Shown: positions 8,040 to 15,097 of the stretch, piece after piece | Numbering within the stretch: the stretch's first letter is position 1 | How the letters are laid out: each line of letters opens with the position of its first letter | NCBI GenBank assembly: GCA_036511675.1 | Contig: DATCBU010000004.1 | Coordinates: 1 to 42,452 of the forward strand | DNA from: Chersky-840 sp036511675 | Lineage (GTDB): Bacteria; Actinomycetota; Acidimicrobiia; Acidimicrobiales; UBA8190 | Length of the DNA: 42,452 nt | Direction of reading: 5' to 3' | The notes under the pieces: model-generated | The model's database searches: none | Told to the model about the DNA's origin: nothing | Seen by the model: only the letters and a program-made list of their open reading frames with translations | Made by a program: the position numbers and the translations under genes

Positions 8040-8651
8040 GTGACCGCGCCCCTCGAGGAAGTCGAGCCCGGGGTCGACCGCATCCTCACCGTGCCCAACG
8101 CCATCACCCTGGTCCGCCTGGCCTGCATCCCGGTGTTCGTGTGGTTGCTGTTCGGGGACCACCGGACCATCGCGGCGGCCATCGTGCTGGCGGTGTTGGG
8201 GGCCACGGACTGGGTGGACGGGTTCGTCGCCCGGCGCTGGCACCAGGTGTCCACCGTCGGCAAGGTGCTCGACCCCACCGCCGATCGGCTCCTGGTGGCG
8301 ACGGCGGTGATCTCGGTGATCGTGGCGGGTGCGGTGCCGGTGTGGTTCGGGGTCCTCACCGTGGTGCGCGAGGTCCTCGTGTCCGCCGCGGTGCTGTTGC
8401 TGGCCGGGCTGGGAGCCGAGCGTATCGACGTGCTGTGGGTGGGAAAGGCGGGAACCTTCGGGCTCATGGTCGCCTACCCCACATTCCTCCTCGCCCATGG
8501 CCATGCCGGGTGGCAGCACCCCATCGAGATCGTGGCGTGGGTGAGCGCGGTTCCCGCTCTCACCCTGGCGTGGATCGCGGCGGCGGCGTACATCCCGGTG
8601 TCGCGACGCGCCCTGGCCCGAGGTCGCGCGAACCGGATAGCGGCGGGGTAG
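8040..8651 (+). CDS. pgsA: CDP-diacylglycerol-glycerol-3-phosphate phosphatidyltransferase-like membrane protein
   Basis: This 203-residue integral membrane protein belongs to the CDP-alcohol phosphatidyltransferase family. It carries the complete catalytic signature D-x2-DG-x2-AR-x8-G-x3-D-x3-D, read as DWVDGFVARR ... GKVLDPTADR at about residues 58-84, plus the N-terminal TVPNAITLVRL typical of PgsA. About five or six hydrophobic helices surround it. The likely role is phosphatidylglycerol-phosphate synthesis from CDP-diacylglycerol and glycerol 3-phosphate. Cardiolipin synthase or phosphatidylinositol-phosphate synthase activity cannot be excluded from the motif alone. The GTG start has a leaderless -10 box 7 nt upstream. 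The gene leads a co-directional run with the sugar-nucleotide fusion gene, 35 bp downstream. Confidence 0.88.
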   Translation: MTAPLEEVEPGVDRILTVPNAITLVRLACIPVFVWLLFGDHRTIAAAIVLAVLGATDWVDGFVARRWHQVSTVGKVLDPTADRLLVATAVISVIVAGAVPVWFGVLTVVREVLVSAAVLLLAGLGAERIDVLWVGKAGTFGLMVAYPTFLLAHGHAGWQHPIEIVAWVSAVPALTLAWIAAAAYIPVSRRALARGRANRIAAG

Positions 8652-8686
8652 GGTCGCCTCGGTGGTCGCGTGAACATGGTGTTGGC

Positions 8687-11173
8687 ATGAAAGCCGTGAT
8701 CATGGCGGGTGGCGAGGGCACGCGACTTCGGCCCCTCACGTCCAATCAGCCCAAGCCCATGCTGCCCATGGCCAACCGGCCCATGATGGAGCACGTTGTC
8801 AACCTGCTGCGCCAGCACGGCTTCGAGGACATCGTGGTCACCGTGGCGTTCATGGCCAACGCCATCCGCAGCTACTTCGGTGACGGGTCCGAGTTCGGCG
8901 TGCGCATGGTCTACGCCACCGAGGAGACGCCCCTGGGCACCGCCGGCTCGGTGCGCAACGCCCGCGACGAGCTCGACGAGCGCTTCGTGGTGATCTCCGG
9001 TGACGTGCTCACCGACCTCGACCTCACCACGCTGGTGCAGCACCACGAGTCGAAGGGCGCCCTGGCCACCATCGCCCTCAAGGCGGTGGACAACCCCCTT
9101 GAGTTCGGCATCGTCATCACCCGCGAGGACGGGTCGATCGAGCGGTTCCTGGAGAAGCCCACCTGGGGCCAGGTCTTCAGCGACACCATCAACACCGGCA
9201 TCTACGTCCTCGAGCCCGAGATCTTCGACTTCATCCCCGAGGGCCGGGCCGTGGACTTCTCCGAAGAGGTCTTCCCGGCCGTCCTCGAGGCCGAGAAACC
9301 CCTGTTCGGCTACGTCGCCGGCGGCTACTGGGAGGACGTGGGCACCCTGGACGCCTACCTCCGGTCGCACCAGGACATCCTCGACGAGAACGTCGCCGTC
9401 CAGATCAGCGGGTTTGCCCTGCGCCCCGGCGTGTGGCTGGGCAAGGGGGCCGAGCTCGACCCCACGGCCGAGGTCCGGGGCCCGGTCATCATCGGGGACA
9501 ACTGTCACGTGGGGGCGGCCGGGGTGCTGGGGTCGTACTGCGTCATCGGCGCCAACGCCCGCATCGGGGACAACGCCTCGCTGGAGCGCACCGTCATCCA
9601 CGACAACGCCTTCTTGGGGGCCGGGGTGCGGCTCGACGGCTGTGTCTTGGGCCGGTCCTGTGACCTGCGCCAGGGGGTGCGCTGCGAGGAGGGCGTCGTC
9701 CTCGGGGACGAGTCCTTCGTGGGGGCCCACGCCGTGATCAAGTCCGGGGTCAAGGTGTACCCCTTCAAGACGGTGGAGGCCGGGGCCACGGTCAACACGT
9801 CCATCGTGTGGGAGTCGCGCGGCGCCCGCACGCTCTTCGGCCGCCTCGGCATCACCGGCCTGGCCAACGTCGACATCAGCCCCGAGCTGGTCATGCGACT
9901 GTCGATGGCGTGGGCGAGCACGCTGGAGAAAGGGAGCACCATCACCGCCTCGCGCGACACCTCCCGGGCCGCACGTGTGCTCAAGCGGGCCATGATCGTG
10001 GGGTGCAACGCCGCCGGCGTGAACGTGGAGGACCTCGAGGTCGCCACGGTGCCCGTGACCCGGTTCCAGGCGCGCTCGGGGCGGAGCCTGGGCGGCATCA
10101 CCGTGCGTCTGTTCGAGCAGGACACCCAGTCGGTCATGATCCGCTTCTTCGACCAGGACGGCATCGACATCGCCGAGCCCGGCCAACGCAAGATCGAGCG
10201 GCTGTACCACCGAGAGGAGTTCCGGCGGGCCCTGGCGTCGGAGATTGGTGACATCGGCTACGCGCCGCGCGCCCTCGAGCTCTACACCGCCGCGCTGAGC
10301 GAGACCGTCGATGTCGACGCCATCGCCCGGGCCGGGTTCAAGATGGTGCTCGACTACTCGTTCGGCACCGCCAGCTTCGTGATGCCCAACGTGCTGGCCA
10401 AGCTGGGCGCCGAGGTCCTGGTGGTCAACCCCTATGCCGCCACCGCCGCGGTCATGGCCAGCGACCCCCGGGCCGCGGCGGGGCACGTGGCCGACCTGGT
10501 GCGGGCCTCGGGGGCGCACCTGGGGGCGGTGATCGACCCGGGGGGCGAGAACATCACCCTGGTCGACGACGAAGGCAAGGTCTTCTCCGACAACCAGACC
10601 CTCCTGCTCCTCCTGGACCTGGTGGTCTCGCGGGTGCGTCACGCCAAGGTGGCCCTCCCGGTGTCGACGCCCATGGCGGCCGAGCACATCTGTGCCGAGG
10701 CCGGGGCCGAGATCATGTGGACCAAGCTCTCGGCCACCCACCTGATGGAGGTGGCCAGCACGGGCGGCGTGACCTTCGCCGCCAGCCAGATGGGGGGCTA
10801 CATCTTCCCGCGCTTTCTGCCCGCCTTCGACGGCGTGGCCACCCTCGTGCACCTGCTGGGCATGCTGGCCCGCATCGACGAGCGGTTGTCGAAGCTGGCG
10901 AGCCGGCTGCCTCCCATCCACATCGTCCACGAAGAGATCGTCACCCCCTGGGAGCAAAAGGGTACGGTCATGCGCACCACCGTGGAACGGGCCCAGGGTC
11001 GCGACGTCATCCTCGTCGACGGCGTCAAGCTCCCCGAGCCCGACGGGTGGACCCTGGTCGTGCCCGACCCCGAGGAACCGGTCACCCACGTCTGGGCGGA
11101 AGCCCCCAGTGAAGCCGAAGCGCGCGCGCGGGCCCAGGAGCAAGCCATCCGCATCCGGCAGATGATGCAGTGA
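8687..11173 (+). CDS. mannose-1-phosphate guanylyltransferase / phosphomannomutase-like fusion
   Basis: This 828-residue protein has three parts. Residues 1-230 are a nucleotidyltransferase starting MKAVIMAGGEGTRLRPLT, with the pyrophosphorylase GG-x-GTRLRPLT loop. Residues 250-370 are left-handed beta-helix hexapeptide repeats, such as VIIGDNCHVG and CVIGANARIG. Residues 375-828 are a phosphohexomutase-like region containing TASRDTSRAARVLKRA and GCNAAGVNVEDL. The predicted product is GDP-mannose or another NDP-sugar for glycan synthesis. The canonical phosphoserine motif TASHNP of active mutases is not seen. At the equivalent place, after GGI, the sequence reads TVRLFEQDTQSV, so mutase activity is doubtful. 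The ATG at 8687 starts exactly at the conserved N-terminus. The longer frame overlapping pgsA is not supported. Confidence 0.88.
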   Translation: MKAVIMAGGEGTRLRPLTSNQPKPMLPMANRPMMEHVVNLLRQHGFEDIVVTVAFMANAIRSYFGDGSEFGVRMVYATEETPLGTAGSVRNARDELDERFVVISGDVLTDLDLTTLVQHHESKGALATIALKAVDNPLEFGIVITREDGSIERFLEKPTWGQVFSDTINTGIYVLEPEIFDFIPEGRAVDFSEEVFPAVLEAEKPLFGYVAGGYWEDVGTLDAYLRSHQDILDENVAVQISGFALRPGVWLGKGAELDPTAEVRGPVIIGDNCHVGAAGVLGSYCVIGANARIGDNASLERTVIHDNAFLGAGVRLDGCVLGRSCDLRQGVRCEEGVVLGDESFVGAHAVIKSGVKVYPFKTVEAGATVNTSIVWESRGARTLFGRLGITGLANVDISPELVMRLSMAWASTLEKGSTITASRDTSRAARVLKRAMIVGCNAAGVNVEDLEVATVPVTRFQARSGRSLGGITVRLFEQDTQSVMIRFFDQDGIDIAEPGQRKIERLYHREEFRRALASEIGDIGYAPRALELYTAALSETVDVDAIARAGFKMVLDYSFGTASFVMPNVLAKLGAEVLVVNPYAATAAVMASDPRAAAGHVADLVRASGAHLGAVIDPGGENITLVDDEGKVFSDNQTLLLLLDLVVSRVRHAKVALPVSTPMAAEHICAEAGAEIMWTKLSATHLMEVASTGGVTFAASQMGGYIFPRFLPAFDGVATLVHLLGMLARIDERLSKLASRLPPIHIVHEEIVTPWEQKGTVMRTTVERAQGRDVILVDGVKLPEPDGWTLVVPDPEEPVTHVWAEAPSEAEARARAQEQAIRIRQMMQ

Positions 11174-11220
11174 CGTCGGGGTGAGTCGTCGCGTCCCGGG
11201 CACCCACAAGGCCTTTCCGG

Positions 11221-11226
11221 TATCGT
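11221..11226 (+). promoter_or_regulatory. -10 box for leaderless gcvH mRNA
   Basis: TATCGT is followed by exactly 7 nt and the ATG at 11234. The word GACGTCGGG at 11172-11180 also occurs upstream of the next gene. Confidence 0.5.
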
Positions 11227-11233
11227 CCCGGCC

Positions 11234-11614
11234 ATGCAGGTGCCCGACGACCGCCGCTACAGCACCGACCACGAGTGGGCGCGCCTCGTCGACGGCAAGG
11301 TACAGGTGGGCATCACCGATTACGCCCAGGATGCACTCGGTGACGTCGTCTACGTCGACGTGCCCACCGTGGGTGCTCACGTGGACGTCGGTGGTGTGCT
11401 CGGTGAGGTGGAGTCGACTAAATCCGTGTCCGAGATCTATGCGCCGGTGGCGGGGGAGGTGGTGGCGGTGAACACCGCCCTGGCCGACACACCCGAGCTG
11501 CTCAACACCGACCCCTACGGGGCCGGGTGGATCAGCGAGATCGCTCCCACGGACCCGGGCGCGCTCGACGCGCTCTTGGACGCAGCGCGTTACACCGCGC
11601 TGATCTCCGAGTAG
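11234..11614 (+). CDS. gcvH: glycine cleavage system H protein
   Basis: This 126-residue lipoyl carrier shuttles the methylamine group between the P, T and L proteins of the glycine cleavage complex. The N-terminus has DRRYSTDHEWARL, the middle has GITDYAQDALGDVVYVDVP, and the lipoylated lysine is K63 in GEVESTKSVSEIYAPVAGE, followed by NTDPYGAGWI. Length and motifs match the family. No gcvP or gcvT lies nearby in this window. The ATG has a leaderless -10 box 7 nt upstream. The order gcvH then FHA protein then MerR regulator matches the mycobacterial Rv1826-Rv1827-Rv1828 arrangement. Confidence 0.95.
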   Translation: MQVPDDRRYSTDHEWARLVDGKVQVGITDYAQDALGDVVYVDVPTVGAHVDVGGVLGEVESTKSVSEIYAPVAGEVVAVNTALADTPELLNTDPYGAGWISEIAPTDPGALDALLDAARYTALISE

Positions 11615-11615
11615 T

Positions 11616-11625
11616 CCGACGTCGG
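11616..11625. promoter_or_regulatory. 10-bp palindrome upstream of the garA-like gene
   Basis: CCGACGTCGG is a perfect palindrome just after the gcvH stop and about 20 bp before the -10 box of the next gene, which is where a -35-region operator would lie. Part of it (GACGTCGGG) recurs upstream of gcvH. An operator role is a guess. Confidence 0.25.
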
Positions 11626-11645
11626 GTGGGCTCGGAGGGACGGGC

Positions 11646-11651
11646 TAGCGT
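11646..11651 (+). promoter_or_regulatory. -10 box for leaderless garA-like mRNA
   Basis: TAGCGT is followed by 7 nt and the GTG at 11659. This spacing selects GTG 11659 over the in-frame GTG at 11650, which overlaps the box itself. Confidence 0.5.
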
Positions 11652-11658
11652 GGACGGC

Positions 11659-12132
11659 GTGTTCTGCAACAACTGCGGGCATCGCAATCCCGGCGATGCC
11701 AATTTCTGCTCGTCGTGCGGCGCAGTGCTCAGCGCGGGATCGTCCGACACGACGGTGACCCTGCACCCCGTCGACGCCCAGGGCGAAACGGGTGACGAGG
11801 AGCTCAGCGTGACCCTTCCCGATCGCCCCAGCGGCACCGGACTCCTGGTGGTGAAGCGGGGACCCAACGCCGGCACCCGGTTCGACCTCGTGACCGAGGT
11901 CACGCGCGCCGGGCGTCATCCCGAGAGTGACATCTTCCTCGACGACATCACCGTGTCGCGGCGCCATGCCGAGTTCAGTAAGAGCCACGGTGGCTACACC
12001 GTGCGGGATGTGGGCTCGCTCAACGGGACCTACGTGAATCGCGAACGCATCGAGGAAGCGGTGCTGGCGTCGGGCGACGAGGTGCAGATCGGAAAGTTCA
12101 AACTCGTCTATCTGGCGGCGGCGGACGAGTGA
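11659..12132 (+). CDS. garA: GarA/OdhI-like FHA protein with N-terminal zinc ribbon
   Basis: This 157-residue protein has two modules. The first is a zinc ribbon at residues 3-21, with Cys3-x2-Cys6 and Cys17-x2-Cys20. After an acidic linker comes a forkhead-associated domain at about residues 60-155, containing LLVVKRGPNAGTRF, RAGRHPESDIFLDD, TVSRRHAEF and VGSLNGTYVNRE, which is very close to mycobacterial GarA. Known GarA/OdhI proteins bind and control 2-oxoglutarate dehydrogenase, glutamate dehydrogenase and glutamate synthase. They are switched off when a threonine in an N-terminal ETTS motif is phosphorylated by Ser/Thr kinases. Here DTTVTL at residues 30-35 sits where that motif would be expected. 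The ribbon is not part of the classical GarA. The start was set by the leaderless -10 spacing and gives a protein beginning just before Cys3. Confidence 0.85.
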   Translation: MFCNNCGHRNPGDANFCSSCGAVLSAGSSDTTVTLHPVDAQGETGDEELSVTLPDRPSGTGLLVVKRGPNAGTRFDLVTEVTRAGRHPESDIFLDDITVSRRHAEFSKSHGGYTVRDVGSLNGTYVNRERIEEAVLASGDEVQIGKFKLVYLAAADE

Positions 12133-12151
12133 GCCCCCGCGGCGCGACACC

Positions 12152-13333
12152 ATGAGCGGCCGGACATACCTTTCGATCGGGGATGTGCTGGCGCTGCTGC
12201 GTCAGGAGTTCCCCGACGTCACCATCTCCAAGATCCGTTTTCTCGAGAGCCAGGGACTCGTCAACCCCGAGCGGACCCCGTCGGGATACCGCAAGTTCTA
12301 CGAGCATGACGTGGAGCGCTTGCGCTGGGTGCTGCGCCAGCAGCGCGAGCACTTCCTGCCCCTCAAGGTCATCAAGGGCCGCCTCGAACAAGAGGTCGCC
12401 GACTACGGCGACGACAACGGGCACGACGGCGTCCCGGGGACCCCCGAGCCCGTCCTCGTCGGACGTGCCACCGGCCCCGCCGGCCCTCGGGCGGCGGGGC
12501 GCGAGCTCCCGGGGTTCGAGGCCCAGCGAGCCGAGGCCGTCCACCGGGGCCCCGACCCGTCCCGCAGCCGGGCCGTGGCGACCGCTCCGATGGTCTCGGG
12601 CCGCACGTTGTCCGGGGCCGGCACCGTGGCAGACCCCGGTCCGAGCGGGCCCCGGTCGCCGGGCTCACCGGGCCGGACCGGCGCGGGGCCCTCGTCGCCG
12701 TCGTCGGCCGCGCCACGACCGGGCGGCCCGGCCGAGGGCACAGGATCGGGAGATCCCCGCAGCGCGGCGCCGGGGGCCGGGCCCCGGGCCCGGGGGGCGC
12801 CCACGCCCGAACCCACCAAGGTGCCGCGGGCGGCCATGGGCTCGACCGACCTCAGTTCGCATCATGCCCGGGGCGCTCACGCCGGGGCCGGTGCGACGGC
12901 GCCAGCCCCCCCGGACGAGCTCACCGACGAGCTGGTGGTGGGCGCGTTGTCGGGCGCGACGATGACCATCGAGGAGTTGGCCCAGGGCAGTGGCGTCGAC
13001 ATCGCCGCGGTCGAGGAGCTCGAATCCTACGGGTTGCTGTGTGGACGCGTGGTCGGCGGGGTGTCGTACTACGACGAGGACGCGCTCACCGTGGCAAGGG
13101 TGGCAGGCGGCCTGGCCCGCTACGGCGTGGAGGCGAGGCACCTCCGCCTGCACAAGCACGCGGCGGAGCGTGAGGCCGGGTTCATCGAGCAGATCGTCCT
13201 GCCCCTGCTCAAGCAGCGCAATCCCGAGGCCCGCCTGCGCGCCCATGAGATCGTCACGGAATTGACCCAGCTGGGCCAGGCACTGCGGGAGGTGCTCCTG
13301 CGCACCACGTTGCGCGACCAGCTCGGCAGGTGA
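12152..13333 (+). CDS. ftsR: MerR-family regulator, FtsR-like, with long disordered linker
   Basis: This 393-residue DNA-binding protein has an N-terminal MerR winged helix at about residues 5-80 (YLSIGDVLALLRQEFPDVTI, SKIRFLESQGLVNPERTPSG, YRKFYEHDVERLRWVLR). A C-terminal conserved domain at about residues 252-393 begins ELTDELVVGAL and ends near the stop with LREVLLRTTLRDQLGR. It matches the organisation of mycobacterial Rv1828 and corynebacterial FtsR, which activates ftsZ. Between the domains lie about 160 residues of Gly/Pro/Ala/Arg/Ser low-complexity sequence. The relatives I know are about 250 residues, so this linker is unusual. The ATG lies 19 bp after garA. The stop lies in a 17-bp duplication shared with the start of the next gene. 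Confidence 0.85.
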   Translation: MSGRTYLSIGDVLALLRQEFPDVTISKIRFLESQGLVNPERTPSGYRKFYEHDVERLRWVLRQQREHFLPLKVIKGRLEQEVADYGDDNGHDGVPGTPEPVLVGRATGPAGPRAAGRELPGFEAQRAEAVHRGPDPSRSRAVATAPMVSGRTLSGAGTVADPGPSGPRSPGSPGRTGAGPSSPSSAAPRPGGPAEGTGSGDPRSAAPGAGPRARGAPTPEPTKVPRAAMGSTDLSSHHARGAHAGAGATAPAPPDELTDELVVGALSGATMTIEELAQGSGVDIAAVEELESYGLLCGRVVGGVSYYDEDALTVARVAGGLARYGVEARHLRLHKHAAEREAGFIEQIVLPLLKQRNPEARLRAHEIVTELTQLGQALREVLLRTTLRDQLGR

Positions 13334-13359
13334 CCGAGCGCGCCAGGTGACCGAGCGCG
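13327..13359. repeat. 17-bp-period duplication spanning the ftsR stop and hpt start
   Basis: CAGGTGACCGAGCGCG occurs at 13327-13342 and 13344-13359. The first copy holds the ftsR TGA stop and the second holds the GTG start of the next gene. Confidence 0.95.
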
Positions 13360-13913
13360 GCGGCGCACGGATCCTGTACGACCGCGACGCGCTGGCCCGG
13401 ACGGTGGCCAGACTGGGAGAGGAGTTGTCCCACGCCTACCCCGACGGCGTGCTCCTGGTGGCGGTGTTGATAGGGAGCCTCCCCTTCGTCGCCGACCTGG
13501 CCCGCTGCGTGACCGTCCCGTGCGAGGTCGACTTCCTGGGGATCTCCACCTACACCGAGGGCACGGGACGGGTGCGGATCGTGAAGGACCTCGACCACGA
13601 CGTGCACGACCGGCACGTGGTCCTGGTGGAGGACATCGTCGACACCGGCCTCACCTGCACGTACATCCTCGGTGAGCTGGGGCGCCGGGGACCCGGGTCG
13701 CTGGAGGTGTGCACATTGTTCGATCGCCGGGTGCGGCGGATCGTCCCCGTGGCGGTGCGCTTCTCGGGCTTCGAGGCCACCGATGACCTGCTCCTCGGGT
13801 ATGGGCTCGACGTGGCCGGCCGCTACCGCAATCTGCCGTTTGTCGCCGCCGGTGACCCCCGGACGCTCGATTCCGACCCCGACGCGTATGTCCCGGCCCT
13901 CTACGGGCGGTAA
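13347..13913 (+). CDS. hpt: hypoxanthine(-guanine) phosphoribosyltransferase-like protein
   Basis: This 188-residue cytosolic purine-salvage enzyme is predicted to convert hypoxanthine or guanine plus PRPP to the nucleotide and pyrophosphate. The PRPP-binding motif VLVEDIVDTGLT lies at residues 92-103, with the acidic pair Glu95-Asp96. Other family segments are the N-terminal VLIGSLPFVADLAR and the C-terminal DDLLLGYGLDVAGRYRNLPFV. Length is normal for HPRT. The start is the GTG in the second copy of the local duplication. The first-copy GTG (13330) would hit a stop after six codons. In mycobacteria the FtsR-like and bifunctional-nuclease genes are adjacent, so this gene appears inserted between them. 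Confidence 0.88.
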   Translation: MTERGGARILYDRDALARTVARLGEELSHAYPDGVLLVAVLIGSLPFVADLARCVTVPCEVDFLGISTYTEGTGRVRIVKDLDHDVHDRHVVLVEDIVDTGLTCTYILGELGRRGPGSLEVCTLFDRRVRRIVPVAVRFSGFEATDDLLLGYGLDVAGRYRNLPFVAAGDPRTLDSDPDAYVPALYGR

Positions 13914-13916
13914 GTT
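13911..13916 (+). promoter_or_regulatory. -10 box for leaderless bifunctional-nuclease mRNA
   Basis: TAAGTT includes the TAA stop of the upstream gene and is followed by 6 nt and the ATG at 13923. Confidence 0.45.
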
Positions 13917-13922
13917 TCAGCC

Positions 13923-14429
13923 ATGGTCGAGGTGCGGCTGAGCGCGGTGAGGGTGGACCTGCAGTCCAACACGCCCGTGTTGCTCCTGACCGAGGCCGAA
14001 GGCCTGGGCCGGACGCTCCCCATCTTCATCGGCGCACCCGAGGCGACGGCCATCGCCTTCGCCATCCAGGGCGTGGCCACACCGCGACCGATGACCCACG
14101 ACCTGTTGCGCGACATGGTCGAGGCGCTCGGTGCGAGCCTCGAGCGCGTCGTCATCACCGAGTTGCGTTCCGCCACGTACTTCGCCGAGCTTCAGCTCAA
14201 GCGCGGCACGGGCACCATGAACGTCTCGAGCCGGCCGTCCGACGCCGTGGCCCTGGCGGTTCGCACCGGAAGCCCGTTGTACGTGGCCGACGATCTGATG
14301 GACGCCGAAGGGATCCTGCTGCCCACCGACGACGAGGACGAGGACGGCGACCCGTCGACCCCCGACGAGTTGGTGGGGGAGTTCCGTCAGTTCCTCGACA
14401 CCGTCCGTCCCGAGGACTTCAGCTCCTGA
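13923..14429 (+). CDS. bifunctional nuclease family protein (BFN/DUF151)
   Basis: This 168-residue protein belongs to the BFN/DUF151 family. Typical segments are VRLSAVRVDLQSNTPVLLL, LPIFIGAPEATAIA, RPMTHDLLRDMVEALG and VSSRPSDAVALAVRTGSPLYV. Some plant members have DNase and RNase activity. In actinobacteria the protein (Rv1829 in M. tuberculosis) is conserved next to the FtsR-like regulator and its role is unclear. The C-terminal 30 residues are acidic (DDEDEDGDPSTPDE). The ATG follows a leaderless -10 box. The stop overlaps the probable upstream extension of the lipoprotein gene. Confidence 0.9.
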   Translation: MVEVRLSAVRVDLQSNTPVLLLTEAEGLGRTLPIFIGAPEATAIAFAIQGVATPRPMTHDLLRDMVEALGASLERVVITELRSATYFAELQLKRGTGTMNVSSRPSDAVALAVRTGSPLYVADDLMDAEGILLPTDDEDEDGDPSTPDELVGEFRQFLDTVRPEDFSS

Positions 14430-14500
14430 CCGCGTCGGCACCGCACCGGTGGCGCCGGTGCCAGACGGCGTATCGCCCCCGGCGGTGGTGGCGTCCGGGC

Positions 14501-15094
14501 TTGTTCGTCGCCGTCACCGTGGGGGCGCTGGCACTGGCGGCGTGTTCGTCGCCGTCGAACACCACACCCACGACCGGCGCCACGGCGTCGACGGGGACCT
14601 CGACGACGTCATCGACCACGACGTCGTCGATCCCGGGCCTGGCCTGCGCGGCGCGCGACCTCGTGATGAGCGTGGCGGGCTCCCAGGGCGCGGCGGGGAC
14701 ATTCGAGCTCACGTTCGCGCTCCGCAACATCTCGGGGGCGCCGTGCCCCATGAACGGCTATCCCGGGGCCCAGCTCGTCGGCGCGTCGGGGACCCAGCTC
14801 CCCACCCATGTGGTGAGCGGCGGGAGCTACCAGTTCACGAGTTTCGCTCCTGCCCCGGTGACCCTGGCGCCAGGGGCGACGGCGTATGTCAACCTGGCCT
14901 ACTCCGACGTGCCCTCGGGGACCGAGACGACGTGTCCCACGGCGACACAGATCCAGGTGACCCCACCCCACGCCGTGGACCATGACGTCGTGGCGGTGAA
15001 CGCCACGGTGTGCAACGGCGGGACGCTGACGGTATCGCCGGTGTTCAGCCAGAGCTCACCGCAGGTGCAGACCACGGCGCCGTCCCAACCCTGA
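14501..15094 (+). CDS. DUF4232-type lipoprotein
   Basis: This secreted lipid-anchored protein has about 197 residues counted from the TTG at 14501. A hydrophobic segment ends in the lipobox ALAAC. A Thr/Ser-rich spacer follows, then a DUF4232-like beta-sandwich domain with LACAARDLVMSV, ALRNISGAPCPMNGYPGAQL and the paired cysteines typical of that family. The function is unknown. The start is uncertain. The same frame continues upstream without a stop, and residues RPRRWWRPG just before the TTG would form an ideal positively charged signal n-region. No ATG, GTG or TTG lies between 14429 and 14501. A CTG at 14426 overlapping the upstream TGA is a possible non-canonical start. Confidence 0.75.
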   Translation: MFVAVTVGALALAACSSPSNTTPTTGATASTGTSTTSSTTTSSIPGLACAARDLVMSVAGSQGAAGTFELTFALRNISGAPCPMNGYPGAQLVGASGTQLPTHVVSGGSYQFTSFAPAPVTLAPGATAYVNLAYSDVPSGTETTCPTATQIQVTPPHAVDHDVVAVNATVCNGGTLTVSPVFSQSSPQVQTTAPSQP

Positions 15095-15097
15095 CAT

